64,000 nt of DNA from assembly GCF_002979455.1 (NCBI RefSeq), contig NZ_PCOU01000009.1, positions 1 to 64,000 on the forward strand, read 5' to 3'. This DNA comes from Chryseobacterium sp. MYb7. GTDB taxonomy: Bacteria; Bacteroidota; Bacteroidia; Flavobacteriales; Weeksellaceae. Below the pieces are notes generated by a model. The model had not been told where the DNA came from and ran no database searches. It saw only the letters and a program-made list of their open reading frames with translations. The position numbers and the translations under genes were made by a program. Within the stretch, counting starts at the first letter, position 1. Each line of letters opens with the position of its first letter. Shown here one piece after another: positions 9,087 through 18,426 of the stretch.

Positions 9087-10412
9087 ATGGAACAAATATT
9101 AGATATAAAAGCAAATAAAGTAAAAGAAACAGTAGGAAGACATGTTCTTGCAGACGGTTTCGATTTTGTGATGGATATTGAAAAGTCACACGGATCATGG
9201 CTTTATGATAAATTGACAAACAGAGAATATCTGGATATGTTCTCTATGTTCGCATCAGCATCCGTTGGATACAACCACCCTTATCTTGTAGAAAGATCAG
9301 AATGGCTGGGAAAAATGGCTGTGAACAAACCTACTTTGGCTGACGTTTACTCTGAAGAATATGCTCATTTTCTTGAAGTATTCGAAAGAGTAGTGATTCC
9401 TGAAGAATTACAATATGCTTTCTTTATCGAAGGCGGAACTCTTGGCGTTGAAAATGCTATGAAAGCATGCTTCGACTGGAAAACCCGCAAAAACTTTGCA
9501 AAAGGACTAGACACGGAAGCAGGAATCTGCATCCACTTCAAACAGGCTTTTCACGGAAGAAGTGGGTATACTTTGAGCTTAACCAATACTTCTGACCCAA
9601 GAAAATACCAATATTTCCCAATGTTCAACTGGCCGAGAATTTTAAACCCAAAATTAAAGTTCCCGATTACGGAAGAAAACCTGGAAGAAACTATCAAAAA
9701 TGAAAACCTTGCTTTACTTCAGATTGAAGAGGCTATTCTGATGAACCCCAATAAAGTGGCTTGTATCATCATAGAACCTATTCAGGCAGAAGGAGGTGAC
9801 AACCATTTCAGAGACGAATTCCTTTTAGGATTAAGAAGAATCTGTGATGACAACGAAATCTTACTTATTTTTGATGAAGTTCAGACAGGGATTGCTATCA
9901 CAGGAAAAATGTGGGCATTCCAGCATTTTACAGCAAAACCGGATATTATTTCTTTCGGGAAAAAAGCCCAGGTTTGTGGTGTTCTAGCCAATAAAGAAAA
10001 GTTTGATGAAGTTCCGAATAACGTTTTCAGAGAAAGCTCAAGAATCAATTCTACCTTCGGAGGAAACTTTATAGACATGCTTCGTTTCCAGTTGGTAATG
10101 GAGGTGATCGAAAAAGAAAACCTTGTTGAGAATGCAAGAGTTGTTGGAGATTTCTTATTGGAAAATTTGAAAACCCTGGCAGAAAAATATCCTGAAAAAA
10201 TTTCAAATGCAAGAGGTAGAGGCTTAATGTGTGCTGTTGATCTGCCATCTGCAGAACAGAGAAACCACCTGATGAACGAACTTTACAAGGATGGATTAAT
10301 CATTCTTCCATGTGGAGATCAGTCTCTTCGTTTCAGACCTCACCTAAATGTTACTAAAGAAGAAATTCAGCTTGCTTTAGACAAAATTGAAAACAATATT
10401 AATAAAATTTAA
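9087..10412 (+). CDS. lat: L-lysine 6-transaminase
   Basis: A class III PLP aminotransferase of 441 aa. Visible features are the substrate/PLP segment FFIEGGTLGVENAMKACFDW, the PLP-binding aspartate in LLIFDEVQTG, and the Schiff-base lysine in IISFGKKAQVCG. The long-form architecture and flanking aldehyde dehydrogenase match lysine 6-aminotransferase, which transfers the epsilon-amino group of lysine to 2-oxoglutarate. An in-frame ATG at 9027 would add 20 residues with no family resemblance. I choose 9087, where MEQILDIKANKVKETVGRHV begins the expected N-terminus. Confidence 0.9.
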   Translation: MEQILDIKANKVKETVGRHVLADGFDFVMDIEKSHGSWLYDKLTNREYLDMFSMFASASVGYNHPYLVERSEWLGKMAVNKPTLADVYSEEYAHFLEVFERVVIPEELQYAFFIEGGTLGVENAMKACFDWKTRKNFAKGLDTEAGICIHFKQAFHGRSGYTLSLTNTSDPRKYQYFPMFNWPRILNPKLKFPITEENLEETIKNENLALLQIEEAILMNPNKVACIIIEPIQAEGGDNHFRDEFLLGLRRICDDNEILLIFDEVQTGIAITGKMWAFQHFTAKPDIISFGKKAQVCGVLANKEKFDEVPNNVFRESSRINSTFGGNFIDMLRFQLVMEVIEKENLVENARVVGDFLLENLKTLAEKYPEKISNARGRGLMCAVDLPSAEQRNHLMNELYKDGLIILPCGDQSLRFRPHLNVTKEEIQLALDKIENNINKI

Positions 10413-10473
10413 AACTCAGGATTTGTAATTGTAAAAAAAATATCGTATATTTAGATACTGAAACAATTAGAAT

Positions 10474-10704
10474 ATGGAAAGAAGTACGAGAGTATCAGTG
10501 TATGTAAGTGATAACCCTTCAGAAATTCAATTGGTTAAGTCTAAATTGGATGATGCACAAATTACAAATACCGTTGAAAATAACTATCTTACGTTTACTA
10601 CAACGCCAACAGCTACTTCGCTGAAGGTAATGGTAGATCTGGAAGATGAAAAAAAAGCATTTGATGTTATTGATGCTTACCTTCAACAAAGTGAAAATCA
10701 ATAA
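10474..10704 (+). CDS. DUF2007-type small protein
   Basis: The 76-aa protein has the short ferredoxin-like pattern of DUF2007 (putative signal-transducing protein): MERSTRVSVYVSDNPSEIQL, then LVKSKLDDAQITNTVENNYL and a final helix EKKAFDVIDAYLQ. Family members are small cytoplasmic proteins of unknown function. It follows the lysine aminotransferase by about 60 bases and ends before a strong terminator, so it may be the last gene of that transcript. Confidence 0.65.
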   Translation: MERSTRVSVYVSDNPSEIQLVKSKLDDAQITNTVENNYLTFTTTPTATSLKVMVDLEDEKKAFDVIDAYLQQSENQ

Positions 10705-10736
10705 ACAATTTCATAATTTTAAATTTTACTACTTCG

Positions 10737-10772
10737 AACCGAAAATTAATCTACATTAATTTTCGGTTTTTT
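10737..10772 (+). terminator. Rho-independent terminator
   Basis: AACCGAAAATTAAT and ATTAATTTTCGGTT form a perfect 14-bp stem with a CTAC loop, followed by a T run. It closes the lysine/DUF2007 transcript. Confidence 0.9.
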
Positions 10773-10859
10773 AATTAATTACAAACTATTGAGAGGTAAA
10801 AGATCAAACAAAGTATTCTGATTTTTTAAACATTCAATCTTTTAATCAAATTTTACAAC

Positions 10860-11372
10860 ATGAATCCAGAGATTACACTAAGACAGGCAGAAATTGAGGA
10901 CAGAAACATTATTTGGGAAATTATTCAGCAATCCATTGAAAGGAGAAGACAGGATGGAAGTACCCAATGGCAGAACGGATACCCTAATCTTGGAACAGTA
11001 GAAAGTGATATTGCAAAAGGATTTGGTCACGTTATGACAGTAGACGGAGAGATTGCAGTATATGCAGCTCTTATTCTGAATGACGAACCGGCTTACAGTA
11101 CCATTAAAGGAGCATGGCTTAGTAACGGTGAATTTGTTGTGGTTCACAGAGTGGCTGTAGATGAAAAATTTGCAGGACAGGGTATGGTAAAAAAACTTTT
11201 TGATCAGATCGAAGGATTTACAAAATCCCATGGAATTCAGAGTATTAAAGTAGATACCAACCATGACAATATTGCCATGTTGAAAATCCTTGAAGGAAGA
11301 GGGTATTCCTATTGTGGAGAGGTTCTTTTGAGAGATGGAATGAGGAAAGCTTTTGAGAAGATTATAATTTAA
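10860..11372 (+). CDS. GNAT family N-acetyltransferase
   Basis: The 170-aa protein has the GNAT fold. Strand 4 is VVVHRVAVDEKFAGQGMVKKLFDQIE, with the acetyl-CoA-binding Q/RxxGxG/A loop read as FAGQGMVKK. It is followed by IKVDTNHDNIAMLKILEGRGYSYCGEV, the usual asparagine-containing C-terminal motif. The substrate is unknown. It is preceded by its own intergenic region after a terminator and followed by about 115 bases before the efflux regulator, so it is probably a separate unit. Confidence 0.85.
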   Translation: MNPEITLRQAEIEDRNIIWEIIQQSIERRRQDGSTQWQNGYPNLGTVESDIAKGFGHVMTVDGEIAVYAALILNDEPAYSTIKGAWLSNGEFVVVHRVAVDEKFAGQGMVKKLFDQIEGFTKSHGIQSIKVDTNHDNIAMLKILEGRGYSYCGEVLLRDGMRKAFEKIII

Positions 11373-11488
11373 GCAAAAAGTTAAATCCTCTTTCATTGAA
11401 TTTTTAAACCGCCCTTTATTTATAAACTCTATCAAGTTTGTTCGTTTGGTTCTGAACTAATTTTTACATTTGTTCAAATTTTTATATT

Positions 11489-11944
11489 ATGCACCAAAGT
11501 ATAGAAATTGATGAGAAAATTTTTCAGGATGCCGTAAAGTTTTATGGCACCGTGTTCAGCTTACCCCCTTTAGCATCTAAAATTTATTCCTACCTTCTTT
11601 TCGACTATGAGAAAGTAGGAATTACTTTTGACGAGTTTGTGGAAGTACTTTCAGCGAGCAAAAGTTCCGTATCTACAAGTATTTCACTGCTGCTCAATGC
11701 ACAACTTATCGTAGATCACAATAAAATGGATGAGCGGAAACGATATTTTTTCATCAACGACGAATACAAGAAAATACGATTCGAAAAAATTGTCCAAAAA
11801 ATGCAGGACGAATTAAAACTATTAGATGATTTAAACAATTTTAAAAAAAGTAAAGACGATGGATACAATGAAAGAATAGAAGTTTACAAAGCACTCTTAA
11901 ATAAAAACATAGAAAATATTCAGGAATCTCTTAATAAACTATAA
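11489..11944 (+). CDS. MarR/GbsR-like winged-helix regulator of the efflux operon
   Basis: The 151-aa protein has a winged helix-turn-helix core (about residues 15-95). FYGTVFSLPPLASKIYSYLL resembles the GbsR/MarR-type N-terminus, KSSVSTSISLLLNAQLI the recognition helix, and MDERKRYFFI the wing. A coiled C-terminal helix follows. The stop codon is one base from the ATG of the efflux adaptor, so translation is likely coupled. It probably represses its own RND operon and may be released by substrate drugs; this is inferred from position. Confidence 0.8.
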   Translation: MHQSIEIDEKIFQDAVKFYGTVFSLPPLASKIYSYLLFDYEKVGITFDEFVEVLSASKSSVSTSISLLLNAQLIVDHNKMDERKRYFFINDEYKKIRFEKIVQKMQDELKLLDDLNNFKKSKDDGYNERIEVYKALLNKNIENIQESLNKL

Positions 11945-11945
11945 A

Positions 11946-13133
11946 ATGAATAATAAGCTAGTTATACTTTCCATTGCAGCGTTTTCACTGACAGCCTGCA
12001 AAAAAGAAGCTCCGAAGCAGGATGGTGCCAAGCCGTACCCTGTTGTTTCCGTGGAGTCAAAAAATATAGTGGGTTATCAGACGTTTCCGGCTACCATTCA
12101 GGGTAGAGTAAACAATGATGTACGCGCAAAAATACAGGGATATATTACCCAGGTATTGGTAGATGAAGGGCAATATGTTACTAAAGGACAACCTTTATTC
12201 CGTCTGGAAACCAATATTCTGAACGAAAATGCAGCCGCTTCCAAAGCAGGAATCGGGGCTGCAGCATCCAGTGTTGCAGCAGCTCAGGCTTCTGTAAATG
12301 CAGCACAGGTTGAAGTGAACAAACTAAAACCTCTTGTTCAGAAAAATATCATCAGCAATGTACAGCTGCAGACCGCTCAGGCTCAGCTGGCTCAGGCACA
12401 AGCTCAGTTACAGCAGGCCAATGCTGCCAAAAGACAAGCAGAAGCCAATTACAAAGGAGTAGAAGCAAACATCGAATATTCTATCATTCGTGCACCTATT
12501 TCAGGGGTGATCGGAAGACTTCCATTGAAAGTGGGAAGTTTGGTAGGACCGTCTGATCAGACTCCTCTTACAACGATTTCTGATACTTCTGAGATCTATG
12601 CTTATTTTGCGATGAATGAAAAGGAATATTTCAATTTCCTTGAAAAAGCTCCTGGTGCTTCTATGCCTGAGAAAATTAAAAACTTACCCATGGTAGAGCT
12701 TCAGCTGGCTAATGGAAGTCTTTATCCTGAAAAAGGAAAAATTGAAGCCATTACCGGTCAGATTGATCCTACAACAGGAACCATTCAGTTCAGAGTAGCA
12801 TTCTCTAATGCTCAGAAATTATTGAGCAATGGTAACAGTGGAACCATCAGATTCCCTCAGAATTATGATAATGTATTGGTAGTTCCTGAAAGTGCTACTT
12901 ATGAACAACAAGGTATTGTTTACGTATACAAAGTAGAAAAAGGAGATACTGCCAGAAATGTTGTGGTAAATGTTATTGACAGAATCGACAATATGGCTCT
13001 TATCAAGTCAGGAGTTAATAAAGGAGAAACTGTTATTGCAGCTGGTATCGGAGGTCTGAAACCAGGTACAGCTGTGAAGCCGAAACCCATCAAAATGGAT
13101 AGTCTTGTTCAATCAATAAAACCGAAATTCTAA
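11946..13133 (+). CDS. RND efflux periplasmic adaptor (membrane fusion) lipoprotein
   Basis: The 395-aa protein starts with a lipoprotein signal (MNNKLVILSIAAFSLTAC, lipobox LTAC, Cys18). It then shows the HlyD/AcrA layout: a lipoyl half-motif VRAKIQGYITQVLVDEGQYV, a long alanine/glutamine-rich coiled-coil hairpin (about residues 100-165), the second lipoyl half RAPISGVIGRLPLKVGSLVG, then beta-barrel and membrane-proximal domains. It bridges the inner-membrane pump to the outer-membrane channel. The last codon overlaps the start of the RND gene, so the pair is translationally coupled. Confidence 0.95.
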   Translation: MNNKLVILSIAAFSLTACKKEAPKQDGAKPYPVVSVESKNIVGYQTFPATIQGRVNNDVRAKIQGYITQVLVDEGQYVTKGQPLFRLETNILNENAAASKAGIGAAASSVAAAQASVNAAQVEVNKLKPLVQKNIISNVQLQTAQAQLAQAQAQLQQANAAKRQAEANYKGVEANIEYSIIRAPISGVIGRLPLKVGSLVGPSDQTPLTTISDTSEIYAYFAMNEKEYFNFLEKAPGASMPEKIKNLPMVELQLANGSLYPEKGKIEAITGQIDPTTGTIQFRVAFSNAQKLLSNGNSGTIRFPQNYDNVLVVPESATYEQQGIVYVYKVEKGDTARNVVVNVIDRIDNMALIKSGVNKGETVIAAGIGGLKPGTAVKPKPIKMDSLVQSIKPKF

Positions 13134-16100
13134 TGATAAAAAACTTTATTAACAGACCGGTTTTATCTACCGTAATCTCAATTTTGATTGTGATTCTCGG
13201 TGTGTTAGGGCTGATCTCGTTACCGGTTACACAGTATCCGGATATTGCACCGCCTACGGTGAGTGTTTCCGCAAATTATACGGGAGCCAATGCTGAGACG
13301 GTCATGAAGAGTGTTGTAGTACCTTTGGAAGAACAGATCAACGGGGTGGAAGGTATGGATTATATCACTTCCAGTGCGGGGAACGACGGTTCTGCCCAAA
13401 TCCAGGTTTTCTTCAAACAAGGAATTGATCCGGATATTGCTGCGGTAAACGTACAGAACCGTGTGGCCAGAGCAACACCTCTTCTGCCATCCGAAGTAAC
13501 GCGTTCAGGGGTTGTAACCCAGAAACAGCAAACGAGTGCCCTGATGTATATGTCTTTCTATTCTGAAAATAAAGACCTTGATGATGTATACCTTCAGAAC
13601 TTTTTGAACATCAACATTATTCCAAACCTTAAAAGGGTAAATGGTGTAGGGGATGCCAACGTTTTCGGAGGTAAAAACTACTCGATGAGAATCTGGCTGG
13701 ATCCTGCAAAAATGGCTGCCTATAGTGTAACTCCTACAGATGTTACCAATGCCATCAATGAGCAAAGCAGGGAAGCTGCTGCAGGTTCTATCGGACAAAA
13801 CAGTGGCAGCTCTTTTGAATATATCATCAAATATGTAGGTAAATTCAACGATAAAGAACAGTACGATAATATCATCATCAAATCTCTTGCAAACGGCCAA
13901 AACCTGATGCTGAAAGACGTTGCTAAAGTAGAACTGGCAGGACAATCTTATACAGGAATCGGGGAGAACGGAAACAACCCTTCCATCAGTATGGGGATCT
14001 TCCAGACTCCCGGATCCAATGCACAGGAGATTATTAAAAATATCAAAGCCTATCTGAAATCAGCCGAGGGAACTTTTCCAAAAGGGGTAAAGTATACTTT
14101 CAACTTTGATACCAATGAATTCCTTGAAGCTTCTATTGAAAAGGTAGTACATACCCTGATCGAAGCCTTTATTCTGGTATTTATTGTGGTATATATTTTC
14201 CTTCAGGACTTCAGATCTACGCTGATCCCGGCTATCGCGGTTCCGGTATCTATTGTAGGGGCATTCTTCTTCCTGAATCTTTTCGGATATTCCTTGAACC
14301 TCTTAACATTATTTGCATTGGTACTGGCGATCGGTATTGTGGTGGATGACGCCATTGTGGTCGTCGAGGCCGTTCATGCGAAGATGGAGCACGGTATTTC
14401 TGATGCGAAAAAAGCTACGGTAGAAGCAATGGATGAGATTACTGGGGCTATTATTTCTATTACCTTAGTAATGGCAGCAGTATTTATTCCGGTGACGTTC
14501 ATTACAGGGCCTACAGGGGTATTCTATCAACAGTTTGGTATTACGCTGATCATTGCCATCATCATTTCTGCTATTAATGCATTAACGTTGAGCCCGGTTT
14601 TATGTTCATTATTCCTAAAGCCTCACGAAGCGCATCATGCAGAGTATAAAAACTTAAACATTCTACAGAAGTTTTTTTATAAGTTTAATATTGCTTTTAA
14701 AACAACTACTGAGCGCTACGGAAGAGGATTTGTATTCCTTTTAAGACATAAATGGGTAACCCTGATTATTTTCGCTGTTACCGGAGGAATTTTATTCTGG
14801 GCAAGCAGCAGTATGAAGAAAGGGTTTGTACCTACAGAAGACAGAGGGATTATCTTTACGGATGTTCAGCTTCCTCCGGGAGCTTCTATGGAAAGAACGT
14901 ACAACGCCTTGAAAACACTTCAGGCTAAAGCATTGAAAGTTCCGGGAGTACAGAACGTAACGATCTCCACAGGTAGAGGATTCTTATCCGGAAACGGAAG
15001 TAACAACGGTCTTGCCTTTGTGAAACTAAAACCGTTTGATGAAAGAAAAAAAGACGGACAGACTTCTGAAGATATCACCAAACAATTATTTGGAATTGTA
15101 GGAGCCGTTCCTGATGCCAAAGTAGTATTCTTCCAACCGCCAAGTGTACCTGGATTTGGTAACAGTGCAGGTTTTGAGATGGTACTGTTGGATAAATCGG
15201 GGGGTGAATATGCAGATTTAGATGCTAAAACCAATGAGTTCATCGGTAAACTGATGGAAAGACCGGAAATTCAATTTGCGCAGACGTCATTCAATACCAA
15301 ATATCCTCAGTATCAGATGGAAATTAATGTTCCACTGAGCAAACAGCTTGGGGTTTCTGTAAATGACATTCTGGCTACGATGCAGGGGTATATCGGGGGT
15401 ATTTATACTGCCGACTTTACCAAGTATGGGAAACAGTTTAGAGTGATGGTTCAGGCGCTTCCTGAGAACAGACAGAATATTGAAAATCTGAACCAGCTCT
15501 ATGTCAGAACAGGTTCAGGTGCAATGTCTCCGATTTCACAGTTTGTAACATTGACAAAAGCATATGGGCCACAATCTGTAAGCCGTTATAACTTGTTTAC
15601 ATCCGTGAAAGTGACAGGAGCAAACTCTGAAGGATATAGTTCCGGGGATGCCATCACCGCTGTACAGCAGGTGGCAAACGAAACCCTGAATCAAAACTAT
15701 GCAGTGGAATTTACAGGGTTAACAAGAGAAGAATTAAATTCAGGATCTCAAACGCTTCTGATCTTTGCATTGAGTTTAATTTTTGTGTACTTTATTCTTT
15801 CTGCACAGTATGAAAGTTATATCCTGCCACTGGTTGTTGTGATCTCTCTTCCGTTAGGGGTAATGGGGGCTTACTTCGGACAGAAGGTAATGGGCTTGGA
15901 AAATAACATTTATTTCCAGATTGCCCTGATCATGCTCGTAGGGCTACTGGCGAAAAATGCGATCCTTATCGTGGAATTTGCTGTTCAGAGAAGGCATCAC
16001 GGTGAAACCATTGTCATGTCAGCCATCAATGCAGCTAAAGCGAGGGTAAGACCTATCCTAATGACATCGTTCGCTTTTATCTTCGGTTTATTACCGTTAG

Positions 16101-16279
16101 TTCTGGCAAGTGGAATTGGTGCAGTAGGTAACAGATCTATTGCTACGGGTGCAGCTATCGGACTATTGATAGGAACTATTTTAGGATTATTTGTAATTCC
16201 TGTACTGTATGTGATTTTCGAAACACTGCAGGAAAAAATTAAGCCTATCAAAAAAGAAGAAATCAATTTAGCAGAATAA
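13133..16279 (+). CDS. RND efflux transporter, hydrophobe/amphiphile exporter (AcrB type)
   Basis: The 1048-aa protein is a full-length HAE-1 pump, with an N-terminal membrane helix (MIKNFINRPVLSTVISILIV), two large periplasmic loops and 12 predicted membrane segments. The proton-relay aspartates are present in GIVVDDAIVVVEAVHAKME, and the second-half helix GLLAKNAILIVEFA is also typical. It exports drugs, detergents or dyes using the proton gradient. It sits between its adaptor (start overlapping by one base) and an outer-membrane factor, giving a complete tripartite system. Substrate range cannot be predicted. Confidence 0.96.
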   Translation: MIKNFINRPVLSTVISILIVILGVLGLISLPVTQYPDIAPPTVSVSANYTGANAETVMKSVVVPLEEQINGVEGMDYITSSAGNDGSAQIQVFFKQGIDPDIAAVNVQNRVARATPLLPSEVTRSGVVTQKQQTSALMYMSFYSENKDLDDVYLQNFLNINIIPNLKRVNGVGDANVFGGKNYSMRIWLDPAKMAAYSVTPTDVTNAINEQSREAAAGSIGQNSGSSFEYIIKYVGKFNDKEQYDNIIIKSLANGQNLMLKDVAKVELAGQSYTGIGENGNNPSISMGIFQTPGSNAQEIIKNIKAYLKSAEGTFPKGVKYTFNFDTNEFLEASIEKVVHTLIEAFILVFIVVYIFLQDFRSTLIPAIAVPVSIVGAFFFLNLFGYSLNLLTLFALVLAIGIVVDDAIVVVEAVHAKMEHGISDAKKATVEAMDEITGAIISITLVMAAVFIPVTFITGPTGVFYQQFGITLIIAIIISAINALTLSPVLCSLFLKPHEAHHAEYKNLNILQKFFYKFNIAFKTTTERYGRGFVFLLRHKWVTLIIFAVTGGILFWASSSMKKGFVPTEDRGIIFTDVQLPPGASMERTYNALKTLQAKALKVPGVQNVTISTGRGFLSGNGSNNGLAFVKLKPFDERKKDGQTSEDITKQLFGIVGAVPDAKVVFFQPPSVPGFGNSAGFEMVLLDKSGGEYADLDAKTNEFIGKLMERPEIQFAQTSFNTKYPQYQMEINVPLSKQLGVSVNDILATMQGYIGGIYTADFTKYGKQFRVMVQALPENRQNIENLNQLYVRTGSGAMSPISQFVTLTKAYGPQSVSRYNLFTSVKVTGANSEGYSSGDAITAVQQVANETLNQNYAVEFTGLTREELNSGSQTLLIFALSLIFVYFILSAQYESYILPLVVVISLPLGVMGAYFGQKVMGLENNIYFQIALIMLVGLLAKNAILIVEFAVQRRHHGETIVMSAINAAKARVRPILMTSFAFIFGLLPLVLASGIGAVGNRSIATGAAIGLLIGTILGLFVIPVLYVIFETLQEKIKPIKKEEINLAE

Positions 16280-16295
16280 AATTAAGATTTAAGAA

Positions 16296-16362
16296 ATTAG
16301 AAGTTAGAAATTAGAGATGGGTCTAAAAACTAACTTCTAACTTCTAAACTCTAACTTCTAAT
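16296..16362. repeat. Inverted repeat with internal iterations between pump genes
   Basis: ATTAGAAGTTAG at 16296-16307 is perfectly inverted as CTAACTTCTAAT at 16351-16362. Between them the word CTAACTTCTAA recurs. The element lies in the gap between the RND gene and the outer-membrane factor. It can form an RNA hairpin without a T tract, so it may stabilise or tune the upstream message rather than terminate. It may equally be a dispersed repeat. Confidence 0.6.
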
Positions 16363-16370
16363 TAAAAATA

Positions 16371-17786
16371 ATGAAGAGTTTATTAAACATCATAAAAGGA
16401 ATCACTTTTTCAGTTTTCATACTCGGAGCCATCTCATCTTGTATGGCAAGAAAAGAGTATGAAAGACCGAAGAACGTTGTAGACGAAAAGCTGTTCCGTA
16501 CAGATATGCTTCCTTCAGACAGTGCCAGCATTGCGAATATTTCATGGAAAGAGATCTTTACAGATCCGATATTGCAGGGGCACATTTCTAAAGCACTGGA
16601 AAATAATCTGGATATCAGAATTGCCTTAGAAAGTATCAATTCTGCGGAGGCTTATCTGAAACAAAGCAAAGCAGCATATCAACCGACACTTTCCATCGGA
16701 CCTAACTATACGTTCCAGACCCAGTCTATCAATACTCAGTTTGGACAGATCATTGGAGAAAGACGTTACGTAAATCAGTTTGATATTACGGCAAGTATCG
16801 GGTGGGAGGCCGATATCTGGGGGAAACTAAGAGCACAGGAGAAAGCACAGTTAGCAACCTATTTAGGAACTGTTGCTGCTCACAAAGCAGTAAAAAGCAG
16901 CCTTGTGTCTTCTATCGCTTCTGCGTATTATCAATTATTGACTTTTGATGCACAGAAGAGAATTATTACAGAAACTATTGCGGTAAGAGAGAAAAACCTG
17001 GAAGCAACAAAGGCTTTAAAAACTGCCGGAACAGTTACTGAAGTAGCAGTTCAGCAGAGTGAGGCGCTTGTTTTCAATGCTAAATCATTACTGATTGATA
17101 TTGATACACAGATTCAGCTGCTGGAAAATACCATGAGCCTTCTGATGGGTGAGCCTTCTCATTCTATTGCAAGATCTACACTGGAAGGACAGAACCTTCC
17201 GATTGATTTGAAGTTAGGGTATCCTTCTCAGCTTCTGGCAAACCGTCCGGATGTAATGAGAGCGGAATACAACCTGATGAATGCTTTTGAACTGACAAAT
17301 TCTGCCAAGGCTCAGTTTTATCCTACGTTAAAACTGACAGGGAGCGGAGGGCTTCAGTCTGTGGATATTGACCATTTGTTCAGCGTAAATTCATTGTTTG
17401 CGAATGTAGTTGCAGGGTTGGCTCAGCCTATATTGAATAAAAGACAGATCAAGACCAACTATGATGTGAGTCTTGCAAATCAGGAGACAGCATATTTGAA
17501 CTTCAGAAAAACAGTTCTTACTGCAGGAAAAGAAGTTTCTGATGCCATCAGGGTTTTCTCCGTTCAGGATTCATTCATTGAATTAAAACAAAAAGAGTTG
17601 GATGCCTATAAAAAATCGGTTGACTATTCTCAGGAATTGGTAAACTATGGTATGGCAAACTACCTTGAAGTATTGAATGCAAGCGTGAATTCATTGAACG
17701 CAGAATTGAACATCTCTAATGCAAGATACAGTAAAATGAAAGCCGCTGTAGAGCTTTACCAGGCTTTAGGCGGAGGCTGGAAGTAG
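16371..17786 (+). CDS. RND efflux outer membrane factor (TolC/NodT family lipoprotein)
   Basis: The 471-aa protein has a lipoprotein signal ending in the lipobox ISSC (about Cys24) and two OEP repeats. These show the usual TolC-type features SAEAYLKQSKAAYQPTLSIG, GWEADIWGKLRAQEKA and, in the second half, LLANRPDVMRAEYNLM. It forms the trimeric outer-membrane channel for the preceding pump. It starts about 90 bases after the pump gene, beyond a hairpin-forming repeat, and is followed by a strong terminator that closes the operon. Confidence 0.94.
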   Translation: MKSLLNIIKGITFSVFILGAISSCMARKEYERPKNVVDEKLFRTDMLPSDSASIANISWKEIFTDPILQGHISKALENNLDIRIALESINSAEAYLKQSKAAYQPTLSIGPNYTFQTQSINTQFGQIIGERRYVNQFDITASIGWEADIWGKLRAQEKAQLATYLGTVAAHKAVKSSLVSSIASAYYQLLTFDAQKRIITETIAVREKNLEATKALKTAGTVTEVAVQQSEALVFNAKSLLIDIDTQIQLLENTMSLLMGEPSHSIARSTLEGQNLPIDLKLGYPSQLLANRPDVMRAEYNLMNAFELTNSAKAQFYPTLKLTGSGGLQSVDIDHLFSVNSLFANVVAGLAQPILNKRQIKTNYDVSLANQETAYLNFRKTVLTAGKEVSDAIRVFSVQDSFIELKQKELDAYKKSVDYSQELVNYGMANYLEVLNASVNSLNAELNISNARYSKMKAAVELYQALGGGWK

Positions 17787-17810
17787 CCGTATTTTGTAAT
17801 TTAATATTAT

Positions 17811-17844
17811 AAAACGTATGTCAGTAATGGCATACGTTTTTTTA
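17811..17844 (+). terminator. Rho-independent terminator of the efflux operon
   Basis: AAAACGTATG and CATACGTTTT form a 10-bp stem over a 10-base loop, followed by a T run. Confidence 0.88.
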
Positions 17845-17935
17845 TTATTGATCATGTTAAAATAGTTTAATAGGTAAAATCAATTTGTATATATGTATTT
17901 AACTACGTAGTTTTATACTTTAAAATAAAAATACT

Positions 17936-18424
17936 ATGAAATTGCAGATACAGCCCATAGGAAATTCTTATTCAGAACAGGCTATTGATCTGATTTTGAC
18001 GATTCAGCAGAAAGAGTTTAACATTCCGATTACCATACAGGATCAACCCGATCTTTTGCAGATAGAAAGTTTTTATACGGAAGCCGGAGGTAACTTTTGG
18101 GGTGCGTTTGTAGATGGAGAACTGGTAGGTTCTATTGCGCTGGTTAAGTTTGACGAAAGGGCAGGAGCGATCAGGAAAATGTTTGTCAAAAAAGAATTCA
18201 GAGGAAAAGACTTGAATATTGCCCAGGAATTATTGGAAGTTTTAATTTCTTTCTGTCGGGAAAACGGAATTGATGATTTATATTTGGGAACCATAACGGT
18301 ACTGAAAGCAGCCCAGCGTTTCTATGAAAGGAATCATTTTGTAAAGATTGAAAAAGGAAATCTTCCTGTGAAATTTCCTTTAATGAGTGCTGATGATGTT
18401 TTTTACCATTTAAATATGGACTGA
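17936..18424 (+). CDS. GNAT family N-acetyltransferase
   Basis: The 162-aa protein has GNAT core strands LVGSIALVKFDERAGAIRKM and the acetyl-CoA loop VKKEFRGKDLNIAQELLEVL, then LYLGTITVLKAAQRFYERNHF near the end. The next gene, a MarR-like regulator, begins two bases after the stop, so the two are almost certainly co-transcribed. Such acetyltransferase/MarR pairs are common in Bacteroidota. The target is unknown. Confidence 0.87.
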   Translation: MKLQIQPIGNSYSEQAIDLILTIQQKEFNIPITIQDQPDLLQIESFYTEAGGNFWGAFVDGELVGSIALVKFDERAGAIRKMFVKKEFRGKDLNIAQELLEVLISFCRENGIDDLYLGTITVLKAAQRFYERNHFVKIEKGNLPVKFPLMSADDVFYHLNMD

Positions 18425-18426
18425 AT

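Noticed and set aside
10878-11435. 185-codon minus-strand frame over the acetyltransferase gene
   Set aside because: Antisense shadow of a clear GNAT gene, with no domain of its own.
16296-16362. Terminator between the RND pump and outer-membrane factor genes
   Set aside because: The inverted repeat is imperfect inside and lacks a T tract; the two genes clearly belong to one efflux system.
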